Source of the DNA: Pyrinomonadaceae bacterium
Lineage (GTDB): Bacteria; Acidobacteriota; Blastocatellia; Pyrinomonadales; Pyrinomonadaceae
Reading direction: 5' to 3'
Length of the DNA: 64,000 nt
Assembly (NCBI GenBank): GCA_030841085.1
Contig: JAVEDP010000008.1
Span: forward strand, 1-64,000
In this document: in pieces, positions 1 to 5,964 of the stretch
How the letters are laid out: the number at the start of each line of letters is the position of its first letter
Numbering within the stretch: the first letter of the stretch is position 1
Notes under the pieces: model-generated
Seen by the model: the letters and a program-made list of their open reading frames with translations, nothing else
Databases searched by the model: none
Told to the model about the DNA's origin: nothing
Program-made: the position numbers and the translations under genes

Positions 1-21
1 CGCGGTTCATCCGAACAATCA

Positions 22-36
22 CAGACTGAAGTCTGT
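22..36. repeat. Short perfect palindrome before tRNA-Thr
   Basis: ACAGACT and AGTCTGT form a short hairpin ending next to the tRNA. A related AGTCTGTGCCA ending occurs at about 12531-12542, and a similar palindrome lies at 59151-59208, so it probably belongs to one dispersed family. Confidence 0.5.
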
Positions 37-43
37 GCCAAGT

Positions 44-123
44 GGCGATGTAGCTCAACTGGATAACAGAGCGTCGGTCTTGTAAACCGAATGATAAGGG
101 TTCGACTCCCTTCATCGCCTCCA
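44..123 (+). tRNA. tRNA-Thr (anticodon TGT)
   Basis: A full cloverleaf can be drawn. Acceptor GGCGATG (44-50) pairs with CATCGCC (113-119), anticodon stem TCGGT/ACCGA closes loop CTTGTAA, and the T-arm is AAGGG-TTCGACT-CCCTT. CCA is encoded at 121-123. The anticodon TGT reads ACA. This is the first of eight tRNAs in a loose cluster that may continue left of the window. Confidence 0.95.
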
Positions 124-160
124 TGAACAGATGGTGAGTGATTGGAATAACGAGGAAACG

Positions 161-272
161 ATTTTCCATTCATCATTTTCCATATTTCATTTTTCATTGG
201 AACTACTTAAGACGCGCCCCAGGGCGATCTCTTAAATGGCAAATGAAAAATGGAAGATGACCGATGGAAAAT
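161..272. repeat. Imperfect long palindrome, TTTTCCATT arms
   Basis: The left arm (161-198) and right arm (234-272) are imperfect reverse complements, roughly 80 percent by eye, and AT-rich in contrast to their surroundings. The element fills the gap between tRNA-Thr and tRNA-Asn. No coding potential is visible. Confidence 0.7.
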
Positions 273-310
273 GGTGTTGCTTTAGCACCCATCCACCATC
301 CCCATCGTAT

Positions 311-387
311 TGTGGCGTAGCCAAGATGGTAAGGCACCGCACTGTTAATGCGGCCATGCGAAGGTTCGAACCCTTCCGCCACAGCCA
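311..387 (+). tRNA. tRNA-Asn (anticodon GTT)
   Basis: Acceptor TGTGGCG (311-317) pairs with CGCCACA (377-383). The anticodon stem CCGCA/TGCGG holds loop CTGTTAA, and the T-arm is GAAGG-TTCGAAC-CCTTC. Discriminator G is followed by an encoded CCA at 385-387. This is a well-formed cloverleaf. Confidence 0.96.
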
Positions 388-394
388 AAATTTT

Positions 395-520
395 GGAGTG
401 CGCTGACTTGTCAGCGCTTTGATAGGCTGCGACTTGTCGCAGCTTCCAGAGTCGAATTGAGATGAGACGCGGCGTCAAGCCGCCGCTGAAGAAAAAGCGG
501 TGACAAGTCACCGCACTCCC
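395..520. repeat. Chain of short hairpins with outer arms
   Basis: The outer sequence GGAGTGCG (near 395) returns inverted as CGCACTCC (near 513). Inside are small perfect hairpins such as GCGCTGAC-TT-GTCAGCGC and GCTGCGAC-TT-GTCGCAGC, and later GCGGTGACAAGTCACCGC. This looks like a composite of several related small palindromes filling the gap between tRNA-Asn and tRNA-Lys. Confidence 0.65.
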
Positions 521-525
521 CATTT

Positions 526-601
526 TGATCCGGAGCTCGAGGGACAGAGCAGCGGCCTTTTAAGCCGTGAGGTGCGGGTTTGAGCCCCGTCGGGTCAACC
601 A
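526..601 (+). tRNA. tRNA-Lys (anticodon TTT), slightly atypical
   Basis: Acceptor TGATCCG (526-532) pairs with CGGGTCA (591-597). The anticodon stem GCGGC/GCCGT carries loop CTTTTAA, and CCA is encoded at 599-601. The T-loop reads TTTGAGC, so the usually invariant C56 is T. The first pair is T-A where lysine tRNAs usually have G-C. The fold is otherwise complete. Confidence 0.88.
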
Positions 602-697
602 ATTTGGAGTGCGCCGGCAGAGCGCAGCGCGACGGCGCTTTGGATTAGCCGTCCGGATTGTTTGACCTCCAATCAATTCAAAGCGACTAATCCGAGG

Positions 698-769
698 CGA
701 TTTAGCACTGACGGCGCCGAGAGGTTCATAGGTTTGGTTGAGTAGCAGTACTCTGCCGTTTAGTGCCAC
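698..769 (-). pseudogene. N-terminal remnant of an HNH endonuclease gene
   Basis: A GTG at 769 is preceded at good distance by AAGGAGG on the minus strand. It opens a frame whose first residues read VALNGRVLLLNQTYEPLGAV. That matches the typical start of the small HNH endonuclease family with an LNxxYEPL motif (family knowledge). After about 23 residues the similarity stops and the frame runs through a palindromic stretch (about 634-700) and the tRNA-Lys region, with no HNH catalytic motif. I infer a gene truncated at its 3' side, probably by the repeat. Its own ribosome binding site is intact. Confidence 0.6.
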
Positions 770-797
770 CTCGGCACCTCCTTTCATTTGGGTTATT

Positions 798-899
798 AGC
801 CGCGGATGAACGCGGATTTACACAGACAAGAAAAAACTTACAGACTCCTTAGTACGGTTGTGTTCTTATCTGCGTCTATCGGCGTTCATCTGCGGTTGG
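798..899. repeat. Palindrome with CGCGGATGAACGCGGATT arms
   Basis: The left arm starting at 799 and the right arm ending near 899 are imperfect reverse complements separated by about 30 bases. A half copy of the same arm family lies at about 43905-43930. It fills the gap before tRNA-Cys. Confidence 0.7.
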
Positions 900-906
900 T
901 TTGATT

Positions 907-985
907 TGGAGCGCGCGGTGAGACTTGAACTCACGATACCGGATTTGCAATCCGGAGCCTTGGCCGTTGCGCTCTGCCGCCGCAC
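907..985 (-). tRNA. tRNA-Cys (anticodon GCA), abnormal 5' half
   Basis: On the minus strand the anticodon stem CCGGA/TCCGG holds loop TTGCAAA. The T-arm is GTGAG-TTCAAGT-CTCAC, and the 3' acceptor strand CGCGCGC is followed by T and an encoded CCA (907-909). U73 fits cysteine. The 5' half is wrong for a standard tRNA. The best acceptor strand, GTGCGGC, pairs at only five of seven positions, U8 is missing, and the D region is several bases too long without a normal GCC/GGC stem. It may be a diverged but working tRNA or a decaying copy. It is head to head with tRNA-Ile at 993. Confidence 0.7.
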
Positions 986-992
986 TTCAAAT

Positions 993-1066
993 CGCGGTGT
1001 AGCTCAATGGCAGAGCACTCGATTGATAATCGAGCGACGTCGGTTCAATTCCTTCCACCGCGACCA
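993..1066 (+). tRNA. tRNA-Ile (anticodon GAT), mismatched T-stem
   Basis: Acceptor CGCGGTG (993-999) pairs with CACCGCG (1056-1062). The D-stem is GCTC/GAGC, the anticodon stem CTCGA/TCGAG holds TTGATAA, and CCA is encoded at 1064-1066. The T-stem GTCGG against CCTTC has two mismatches in five pairs. The first pair is C1-G72, unusual for isoleucine tRNA. The 3' half resembles the GAAGG/CCTTC type of the neighbouring Asn and Gln tRNAs, so this may be a mosaic gene. Confidence 0.75.
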
Positions 1067-1073
1067 ATGTCTG

Positions 1074-1148
1074 ACAAACTTCAGTTTGTCGGCGCGCTTT
1101 CGATAAAAGTCCTCTTGCGAAACTCGGCGATAAACTGAAGTTTGTCGA
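1074..1148. repeat. Palindrome with ACAAACTTCAGTTTGT arms
   Basis: Two copies of a self-complementary core occur at 1074-1094 and 1125-1148 in inverted orientation, between tRNA-Ile(GAT) and tRNA-Ile(TAT). Confidence 0.65.
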
Positions 1149-1155
1149 ACAAAAA

Positions 1156-1251
1156 CGGGGCATAGCTCAACTGGTAGAGCAGCCGCCTTATAAGCGGTCT
1201 TAGCGCCAGATTAGCGCAAGGTTCTGGGTTCGAATCCCAGTGCCCCGACCA
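1156..1251 (+). tRNA. tRNA-Ile-like (anticodon TAT) with a long variable arm
   Basis: Acceptor CGGGGCA (1156-1162) pairs with TGCCCCG (1241-1247). The D-stem is GCTC/GAGC, the anticodon stem GCCGC/GCGGT holds CTTATAA, and the T-arm CTGGG-TTCGAAT-CCCAG is perfect. CCA is encoded at 1249-1251. By position the anticodon is TAT (reads ATA). The variable region is about 25 nt and folds as CTT-A-GCGC / GCGC-AAG around a 7-nt loop. It contains TTAGCGC twice. Bacteria normally read ATA with a lysidine-modified CAT anticodon, and isoleucine tRNAs normally have a short variable loop, so the true charging identity is uncertain. Confidence 0.75.
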
Positions 1252-1260
1252 ATAATCAGT

Positions 1261-1336
1261 CTCAAGTTCCATGTTTCAGGTTTCAAGTTCCACCGGGGGG
1301 GCCGACTTGAAACCTGAGACTTGAAACCTGAAACCT
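1261..1336. repeat. Palindrome with TTGAAACCTGAAACCT arms
   Basis: Left (about 1261-1292) and right (1305-1335) segments are reverse complements built from GTTTCAGGTTTCAAG-like units. The element lies between tRNA-Ile(TAT) and tRNA-Gln. Confidence 0.65.
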
Positions 1337-1340
1337 CGAT

Positions 1341-1415
1341 TGCGAGATGGTGTAAACGGCAACACGTCGGGCTTTGGACCCGAAGATGAAGGTTCGATTC
1401 CTTCTCCCGCAGCCA
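1341..1415 (+). tRNA. tRNA-Gln (anticodon TTG)
   Basis: Acceptor TGCGAGA (1341-1347) pairs with TCCCGCA (1405-1411) with one A-C mismatch. The D-arm is GTG/CAC, the anticodon stem TCGGG/CCCGA holds CTTTGGA, and the T-arm is GAAGG-TTCGATT-CCTTC. G73 and an encoded CCA (1413-1415) follow. T1-A72 fits glutamine. Confidence 0.93.
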
Positions 1416-1451
1416 ATCTTTTCACAATCAAGCAAGATGTTTTGAGCTCGA

Positions 1452-1690
1452 TTCATCGGGCTTTCCCGCAGGGTTACTAGGCCAGCCGTTTTACGGCTGG
1501 TTCGGATTGCGCCCGTCACCTGAAGGCCGTTTCAACGGCCTTGCGCCGATTCGGCTTTGATAAATAACTCGGCGGCTTAAGCCTCGAAGGAAGAAGCACG
1601 CTGAAGCCCGCTCCCCAGAATCGCAAAGCTCTTAGCCAGCCGTAAAAACGGCTGGCCTAATAACCCTTCGTGAAAGCCGCATGAATGCGG
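1452..1690. repeat. Large composite inverted repeat, GCCAGCCGTTTTACGGCTGG
   Basis: The segment at 1452-1502 returns inverted and imperfect at about 1632-1682. Each half also contains its own hairpin (CCAGCCG-TTTTA-CGGCTGG). Between them are more small hairpins such as GGCCGTTTCAACGGCC. This is the only visible content of the roughly 330-base gap 1416-1745. Confidence 0.7.
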
Positions 1691-1745
1691 CTAAAGGCAA
1701 ATCACTATTCTTCGCAAAAAAGGCGATTCGATTGTTGTTCGATGA

Positions 1746-1964
1746 AAAGAACGCGTCGTCAATGCTGAACCACCTCGATCAATTTGCTGGTTCAAGTGCA
1801 CGGCCCACGAACATTTGGCGCGAGCACGAGAACTGGTAACGATTCTGGAGAACCAGGACGTTTTCATTCGAACGGTTAAGTGTTACAAGACCGGTTACGT
1901 GCTGTATGAAGACGACGTCCAGGTTCTCGCGCAGCCGTTCGCCGATATGAGGTTTCGCTTGTAA
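1746..1964 (+). pseudogene. Small unrecognised ORF upstream of the DIP1984 gene, probably truncated
   Basis: An open frame of 72 codons ends at TAA 1962-1964. It begins after an in-frame stop at 1743 and contains no early ATG. A TTG at 1815 could give about 49 residues. The C-terminal half reads like real protein, for example GYVLYEDDVQVLAQPFADMR, and codon use is orderly. I do not recognise the family. It ends 26 bases before the DIP1984 gene on the same strand, so the two may once have formed an operon. The missing start suggests that the 5' part was lost to the adjacent repeat. Confidence 0.45.
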
Positions 1965-1990
1965 CAGGAATAAGATGGAGGTAACAAACA

Positions 1991-2443
1991 ATGAAGCTAG
2001 CAGAAGCACTAATCCTACGCGCTGATTGCCAGAAAAGATTCGCGCAGCTAAAGGCGAGGCTGCTCGTTAACGCGAAGGTACAGGAAGGTGATCAAGCCGC
2101 GGAAGATCCGAAGGAAATCTCCGCTCAACTCGAAGCGGTCGCTGATCAGCTCGCTGATCTGATCAAGCGCATCAATAAGACAAATTCGAGCACTGCGTAT
2201 GCCGGAGGCACGATCTCGGACGCGTTGGCGGATCGCGATGTGCTCGCGTTGCGCCGGGCGGCCTATGCCGAACTGGCGCAGACCGCGGCTATTACACAGG
2301 ACCGCTACACGCGTTCGGAAGTGAAATATGTCCGGACGATCAATGTGGTCGAGACCCAGAAGCGCGCTGATGAGCTCGCCAAGAACTATCGCGAGCTTGA
2401 TGCCCGCATCCAGGAACTCAACTGGCAGACTGAACTAGTCTGA
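1991..2443 (+). CDS. DIP1984 (septicolysin-like) family protein
   Basis: The 150-residue product starts MKLAEALILRADCQKR and is rich in charged helices. Its length and signature segments (AEAL at the start, RINKTNSST near residue 60, LREL-like helices near the end) match the DIP1984 family, whose molecular role I do not know as settled. A clear GGAGG at 1977-1981 supports the ATG at 1991. There is no signal peptide or membrane segment. It is the only intact protein gene inside the tRNA array, follows a truncated ORF, and is followed by a tRNA-like element. That suggests, without proving, a link to tRNA metabolism. Confidence 0.85.
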   Translation: MKLAEALILRADCQKRFAQLKARLLVNAKVQEGDQAAEDPKEISAQLEAVADQLADLIKRINKTNSSTAYAGGTISDALADRDVLALRRAAYAELAQTAAITQDRYTRSEVKYVRTINVVETQKRADELAKNYRELDARIQELNWQTELV

Positions 2444-2508
2444 GATTTCATCATTGTGAAATCCCGGATCTCATAAAGGCGATGCAGACGGTAGCCGGAG
2501 AGGATCAG

Positions 2509-2607
2509 AAGCGAGCACAAACCCGCCAACTGGGGAAGTTGGAAAAGCGCTGAATAAGCGCTTCATGGTGACGTCAGGGGCGGCGTCAATGGGTTCGAAT
2601 CCCGCTT
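2509..2607 (+). ncRNA. Degenerate tRNA-like element
   Basis: Four consecutive hairpins follow tRNA order: CCAAC-TGGGGAA-GTTGG (2526-2542, D-like), AAGCGC-TGAATAA-GCGCTT (2545-2563, anticodon-like), TGACG/CGTCA (2569-2588, variable-arm-like), and GGG-TTCGAAT-CCC (2591-2603, a canonical T-loop). There is no standard acceptor stem or CCA. AAGCG (2509-2513) could pair weakly with CGCTT (2603-2607). The anticodon-like loop lacks U33. It may be a decayed long-variable-arm tRNA or a tRNA mimic. It lies just downstream of the DIP1984 gene. Confidence 0.4.
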
Positions 2608-2736
2608 ACAAATAACGCCCAGTAAAGTCACAAGCGCAAGGGGTAACGTTAATGTCACTACCGCGTGCTGATCTGTTCCATCCGGCGAGGGTGGGTAAGG
2701 GGCAACTGCATCGCCTTGATGTTTGGGAAACGAAAA

Positions 2737-2821
2737 TGGCGGAGGGGACAGGACTCGAACCTGCATATCCTTTCGGACGGCGGTTTTCAAGACCGCTGCA
2801 CTACCATTATGCGACCCCTCC
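2737..2821 (-). tRNA. tRNA-Ser (anticodon TGA)
   Basis: On the minus strand acceptor GGAGGGG/CCCCTCC is perfect. The D-stem is GCA/TGC, the anticodon stem GCGGT/ACCGC holds CTTGAAA, and the long variable arm contains TCC-GAAA-GGA as expected for serine. The T-arm is GCAGG-TTCGAGT-CCTGT, followed by G73 and an encoded CCA (2737-2739). Confidence 0.95.
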
Positions 2822-2878
2822 GCGCTGCGCAAATAATATAACCCAAGCTCGGTTCACAGAAAAACAATCGGGCACGAT

Positions 2879-3019
2879 GTAAAGCAAACTGTTAGTTTGC
2901 GATGGTTGGGAAGAGTTTGGCCTGGGCGAAAGCGCGGACAAAGCAAACTATTGGTTTGCGGCCCCCCGACTCTCACCTTGAGCGGAACCGAACCACCGCA
3001 AACTAACAGTTTGCTTTAC
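2879..3019. repeat. Palindromic repeat, GCAAACTGTTAGTTTGC family
   Basis: The left arm GTAAAGCAAACTGTTAGTTT (2879 onward) is mirrored by its reverse complement at 2996-3019. A related inner unit (GCAAACTATTGGTTTGC) lies near 2944. The same arms recur at 20676-20797, 40279-40365 and as a half copy near 46726. Confidence 0.9.
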
Positions 3020-3088
3020 GATGCGGCCGCTTGTTATTTGCCTGCGCTACCAGCAAAGGTCTAAGATCAAAGAACAAAGTTCAAATCC

Positions 3089-4750
3089 ATGCGCGTCACC
3101 ATCGGTCAAATCAACACCATCAACGGCGACTATGAAGCCAATACCGCCAGCATCATTCGCGCGATTGAGTTCGCCCGCAAAGACAAATCCGACGTCGTCG
3201 TTCTGCCGGAAACAAGTATCCAGGGCTACACCTCGCTCGACTGGTTTCTGGATCGCGACGTCGCTCGTTGTTCCTTAAGCACGCTCGACCGAATCATCGC
3301 CGCGACCGCGGGACTAACCGCCATCGTCGGCACGGTCAGGCCCAACGACACGGGCACCGGTCGCCGTCTATTTAATTCCGCTGCCATCATTCGCGATCAG
3401 AAGCTGCTTGGGTTTGCAGACAAGACGTTGCTGCCGGAATACGACGTGTTTGACGACCCGCGCTATTTCGAACCAAGCCGGGAACGTCATCTGTTTCCGC
3501 TTGCTGATTGCAAACTCGGCGTCGCCGTTTGTGAAGACTTCTGGAACGACAAAACATTTTGGAGAGAGCGACTCTACGTCAACGATCCGGCAGACGAGTT
3601 GATCGAGATGGGCGCGCAATTGCTCGTCTCAATCAATGCTTCGCCTTTCAACAAAGGGAAGATGGGCCAGCGTTGCCAGATGGTTTCACATCGCGCGAAA
3701 GCGGCGCGGCTTCCTATCGTCTTCGTCAATCTCGTCGGCGGCAACGATGGTGTCATCTTTGACGGCGCGAGTATCGTGGCTGACTGCGAAGGAAAAATTA
3801 TTCTGCAGGCGCCGCCTTTTGAGGAATTCTTCGGCACGGTAGATCTTGAATGTGGCGTTGCCGACGAGCGTTGCTTGCCGGGCGACGACATCGAAACGGT
3901 GCGGAGCGCGCTGGTCCTCGGCATTCACGATTACGCGCGCAAAAACCGGTTTGAAAAAGCCGTGCTCGGACTTTCCGGCGGCATTGATTCTGCGCTGGTG
4001 TTGGCGCTGGCCGCGGAAGCGCTCGGCGCAAACAACGTGCTGGCGGTGATGATGCCTTCGCCTTATTCGTCGCGTTCGAGCATCGATGACTCAGTCGAAC
4101 TCTGCCGCCGCCTGGGAGTGAACGTGATCGAACGGCCAATCACGGACGCTTTCAATGTGTTGATTAACGAACTGCATTTACCGGCGCCGACCGCAGGCGG
4201 CCGTTCGCTAGCAACCGAGAACCTGCAATCGCGTTTGCGCGGAAATATTCTGATGACGATCTCGAATGCCGAACAACGACTGCTGCTTTCGACCGGAAAC
4301 AAGTCGGAGCTGGCGTTGGGTTACTGCACGCTTTATGGCGACACGAATGGCGGGCTGGCGGTGATTGGCGATGTGTTGAAGACCGAAGTGTATTCGCTGG
4401 CGCGTCACATGAATCGCGAGCAGGAAATCATTCCGGAGTCAATTATTGAAAAGCGTCCGTCGGCAGAACTGGCGCCCGATCAATTTGACGATCAGTCGCT
4501 GCCGCCTTACGACAGGCTGGATCCAATTCTCAAAATGTATTTCGAGCAGAAGGCTACGCCGGAAGAGATCATCGCCGCCGGGCACGATGCGAACATGGTT
4601 TATGACATTCTCAACCGCGTCGAGGCGCCGGCCAATGAATTCAAGCGGCGGCAGTTGCCACCCACGTTGATCATCTCGCGAAATGCGATCGGCATCGGAC
4701 GCCGCCGGCCAGTCACCCATCATTACCGCCGCGAACCTAACAAATGCTAA
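3089..4750 (+). CDS. nadE: Glutamine-dependent NAD+ synthetase
   Basis: The 553-residue enzyme would make NAD+ from deamido-NAD+, ATP and glutamine in the cytoplasm. The N-terminal part (about 1-260) is a nitrilase-type glutaminase with the triad visible as E41 (LPETS), K112 (DKTLLPE) and C148 (VAVCEDFW). The C-terminal synthetase begins near 290 with the PP-loop SGGIDS at 296-301 and later has STGNKSELALGY and GDTNGG. Length matches the glutamine-dependent two-domain form. The gene stands alone between two palindromic repeats, with convergent neighbours downstream. Confidence 0.97.
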   Translation: MRVTIGQINTINGDYEANTASIIRAIEFARKDKSDVVVLPETSIQGYTSLDWFLDRDVARCSLSTLDRIIAATAGLTAIVGTVRPNDTGTGRRLFNSAAIIRDQKLLGFADKTLLPEYDVFDDPRYFEPSRERHLFPLADCKLGVAVCEDFWNDKTFWRERLYVNDPADELIEMGAQLLVSINASPFNKGKMGQRCQMVSHRAKAARLPIVFVNLVGGNDGVIFDGASIVADCEGKIILQAPPFEEFFGTVDLECGVADERCLPGDDIETVRSALVLGIHDYARKNRFEKAVLGLSGGIDSALVLALAAEALGANNVLAVMMPSPYSSRSSIDDSVELCRRLGVNVIERPITDAFNVLINELHLPAPTAGGRSLATENLQSRLRGNILMTISNAEQRLLLSTGNKSELALGYCTLYGDTNGGLAVIGDVLKTEVYSLARHMNREQEIIPESIIEKRPSAELAPDQFDDQSLPPYDRLDPILKMYFEQKATPEEIIAAGHDANMVYDILNRVEAPANEFKRRQLPPTLIISRNAIGIGRRRPVTHHYRREPNKC

Positions 4751-4785
4751 TTGGCTTTACCGCACTATGCAGTTTCCGGAACGAG

Positions 4786-4916
4786 TGGGGGCATGCCCGC
4801 TTCCCAACCTCGAGGTAATGACGGTTCTGCGCCGGATCTTATTGCAAGGTTCCCGACGCGGATCCACCACGCTCTTCGCTAAATTTCAGGTTGGGAAGGT
4901 GGGCACGCCCCCGCTC
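4786..4916. repeat. Palindromic repeat, GTTGGGAAG...GCCCCCGCTC family
   Basis: The left arm (GGGGGCATGCCCGCTTCCCA, 4787 onward) is matched by AGGTTGGGAAGGTGGGCACG near 4888-4916 in inverted orientation. A second member of this family lies at 9598-9732. It sits between the converging nadE and the next gene and could act as a terminator. Confidence 0.75.
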
Positions 4917-4934
4917 TTCGCTGATTGAAATAGC

Positions 4935-5828
4935 TCAAGTGGCATAGCGCGCATAAACTGATTTCACTTTATCCAAAAACTCGCGGCGATCCACGATGTG
5001 ATAGAGCTTCACCTTGCCTTGGCCACCTGCAATTTTGTCTATGATTGCATCGAGCGTTTCAGACTGATCCGCCCCCGAAAGTTCTTTCATGTCGAGGTAG
5101 CCGCTGTAACGCAGGCGCCTAACCAATTCAAACAAGGTTAAGCGTCCTTCCATCGTTTGTCCGCCATGAACATGAGAACGGCTCACTAGATACTGAACGA
5201 TCAAAGCTTCGTTGTAGACGGGCGGTGCGAGAAACAGTCGCGAGCCTTCGCGTTCCCAACCTTCACTTAATCGTTGCGAACGCCGCACCGCTCGCAACTC
5301 TTCGAAAACTTCATTCCAGTTTGTCTTGGGCTCAAGGCGCGCGAGATAAGCGCGCGTCGCTTCCCCCAGCCAGCCTTCTTCATCGAGGTCCACGTTTCGA
5401 ACCAGCGTGTCCAGCCACTCAAAAAAGATCGCGCGCTTGTCAGACCTTGTTTCGATTAACTGAAACTGAGCGTCTTTTTGCGGCAGCTTCTTCAGCAAAG
5501 CGCGGCGCGCGGCATCTGTGGCTCTGCTTCCTTCGATGCGAATCGTTTCCAGCCGTGCATGCCAGCGTTTCGCAGCATTGCAGTAGGGGCAGTGCGCCTG
5601 TTTGTCGTCGGAGTCGAAAAACGGACGCACGGCTTTTGGCGCAGTCAGCTCTGCGATTGTGGCCGAGTATTTCCTGATTTCTGAATAGGCCGTGCGCGGC
5701 GCGAAGCCGAGTTGATTAGTGAAAATGTCGAAGACGCAGGCGAGGCAAACAAGGGTGCTGTATTCCGTCACGCTGCCGGTTGGAAAGGCGCTGAGATCGA
5801 GTTCGAGCTTCTTCTTCGTGATAGGCAT
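4935..5828 (-). CDS. Hypothetical protein with a CPYC motif
   Basis: The 297-residue soluble protein has no family I recognise. It begins MPITKKKLELDLSAF and has a cysteine-rich N-terminal region (C28, C31) with a CPYC pair near residue 79, which could bind a metal or be redox active. The remainder is charged and mostly helical, with basic stretches. There is no signal peptide. It is transcribed toward nadE, and a palindromic repeat separates it from ttcA, so co-transcription with ttcA is uncertain. Confidence 0.75.
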   Translation of the reverse strand: MPITKKKLELDLSAFPTGSVTEYSTLVCLACVFDIFTNQLGFAPRTAYSEIRKYSATIAELTAPKAVRPFFDSDDKQAHCPYCNAAKRWHARLETIRIEGSRATDAARRALLKKLPQKDAQFQLIETRSDKRAIFFEWLDTLVRNVDLDEEGWLGEATRAYLARLEPKTNWNEVFEELRAVRRSQRLSEGWEREGSRLFLAPPVYNEALIVQYLVSRSHVHGGQTMEGRLTLFELVRRLRYSGYLDMKELSGADQSETLDAIIDKIAGGQGKVKLYHIVDRREFLDKVKSVYARYAT

Positions 5829-5839
5829 TCAGAGAAATT

Positions 5840-5957
5840 CATCCGCAGATTACGCAGATTACACAGATTGATATCAAAAGTTAGACAGTGCTCGATTGTC
5901 CTGCGGGCTTTCTTCTTAGTCGGGAGAATCTGCGTAATCTGCGTAATCTGCGGATAC
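5840..5957. repeat. Palindromic repeat, ATCCGCAGATTACGCAGATT family
   Basis: The left arm (5840-5870) and right arm (5926-5957) are near-perfect reverse complements built from GCAGATTAC units. Members with the same arms occur at 46797-46905 and 53308-53411. It abuts the stop codon of ttcA. Confidence 0.9.
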
Positions 5958-5964
5958 TCTTTTA

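Noticed and set aside
203-1519. Several open frames on both strands across the tRNA cluster
   Set aside because: They translate tRNA genes and palindromes and show no protein-like pattern, apart from the HNH N terminus.
2509-2607. Possible tmRNA
   Set aside because: The T-arm fits, but there is no acceptor stem, no room for a full tmRNA and no tag-peptide frame.
3574-3928. Overlapping antisense frames within nadE
   Set aside because: They are typical shadow frames of GC-rich coding sequence, without ribosome sites or similarity.
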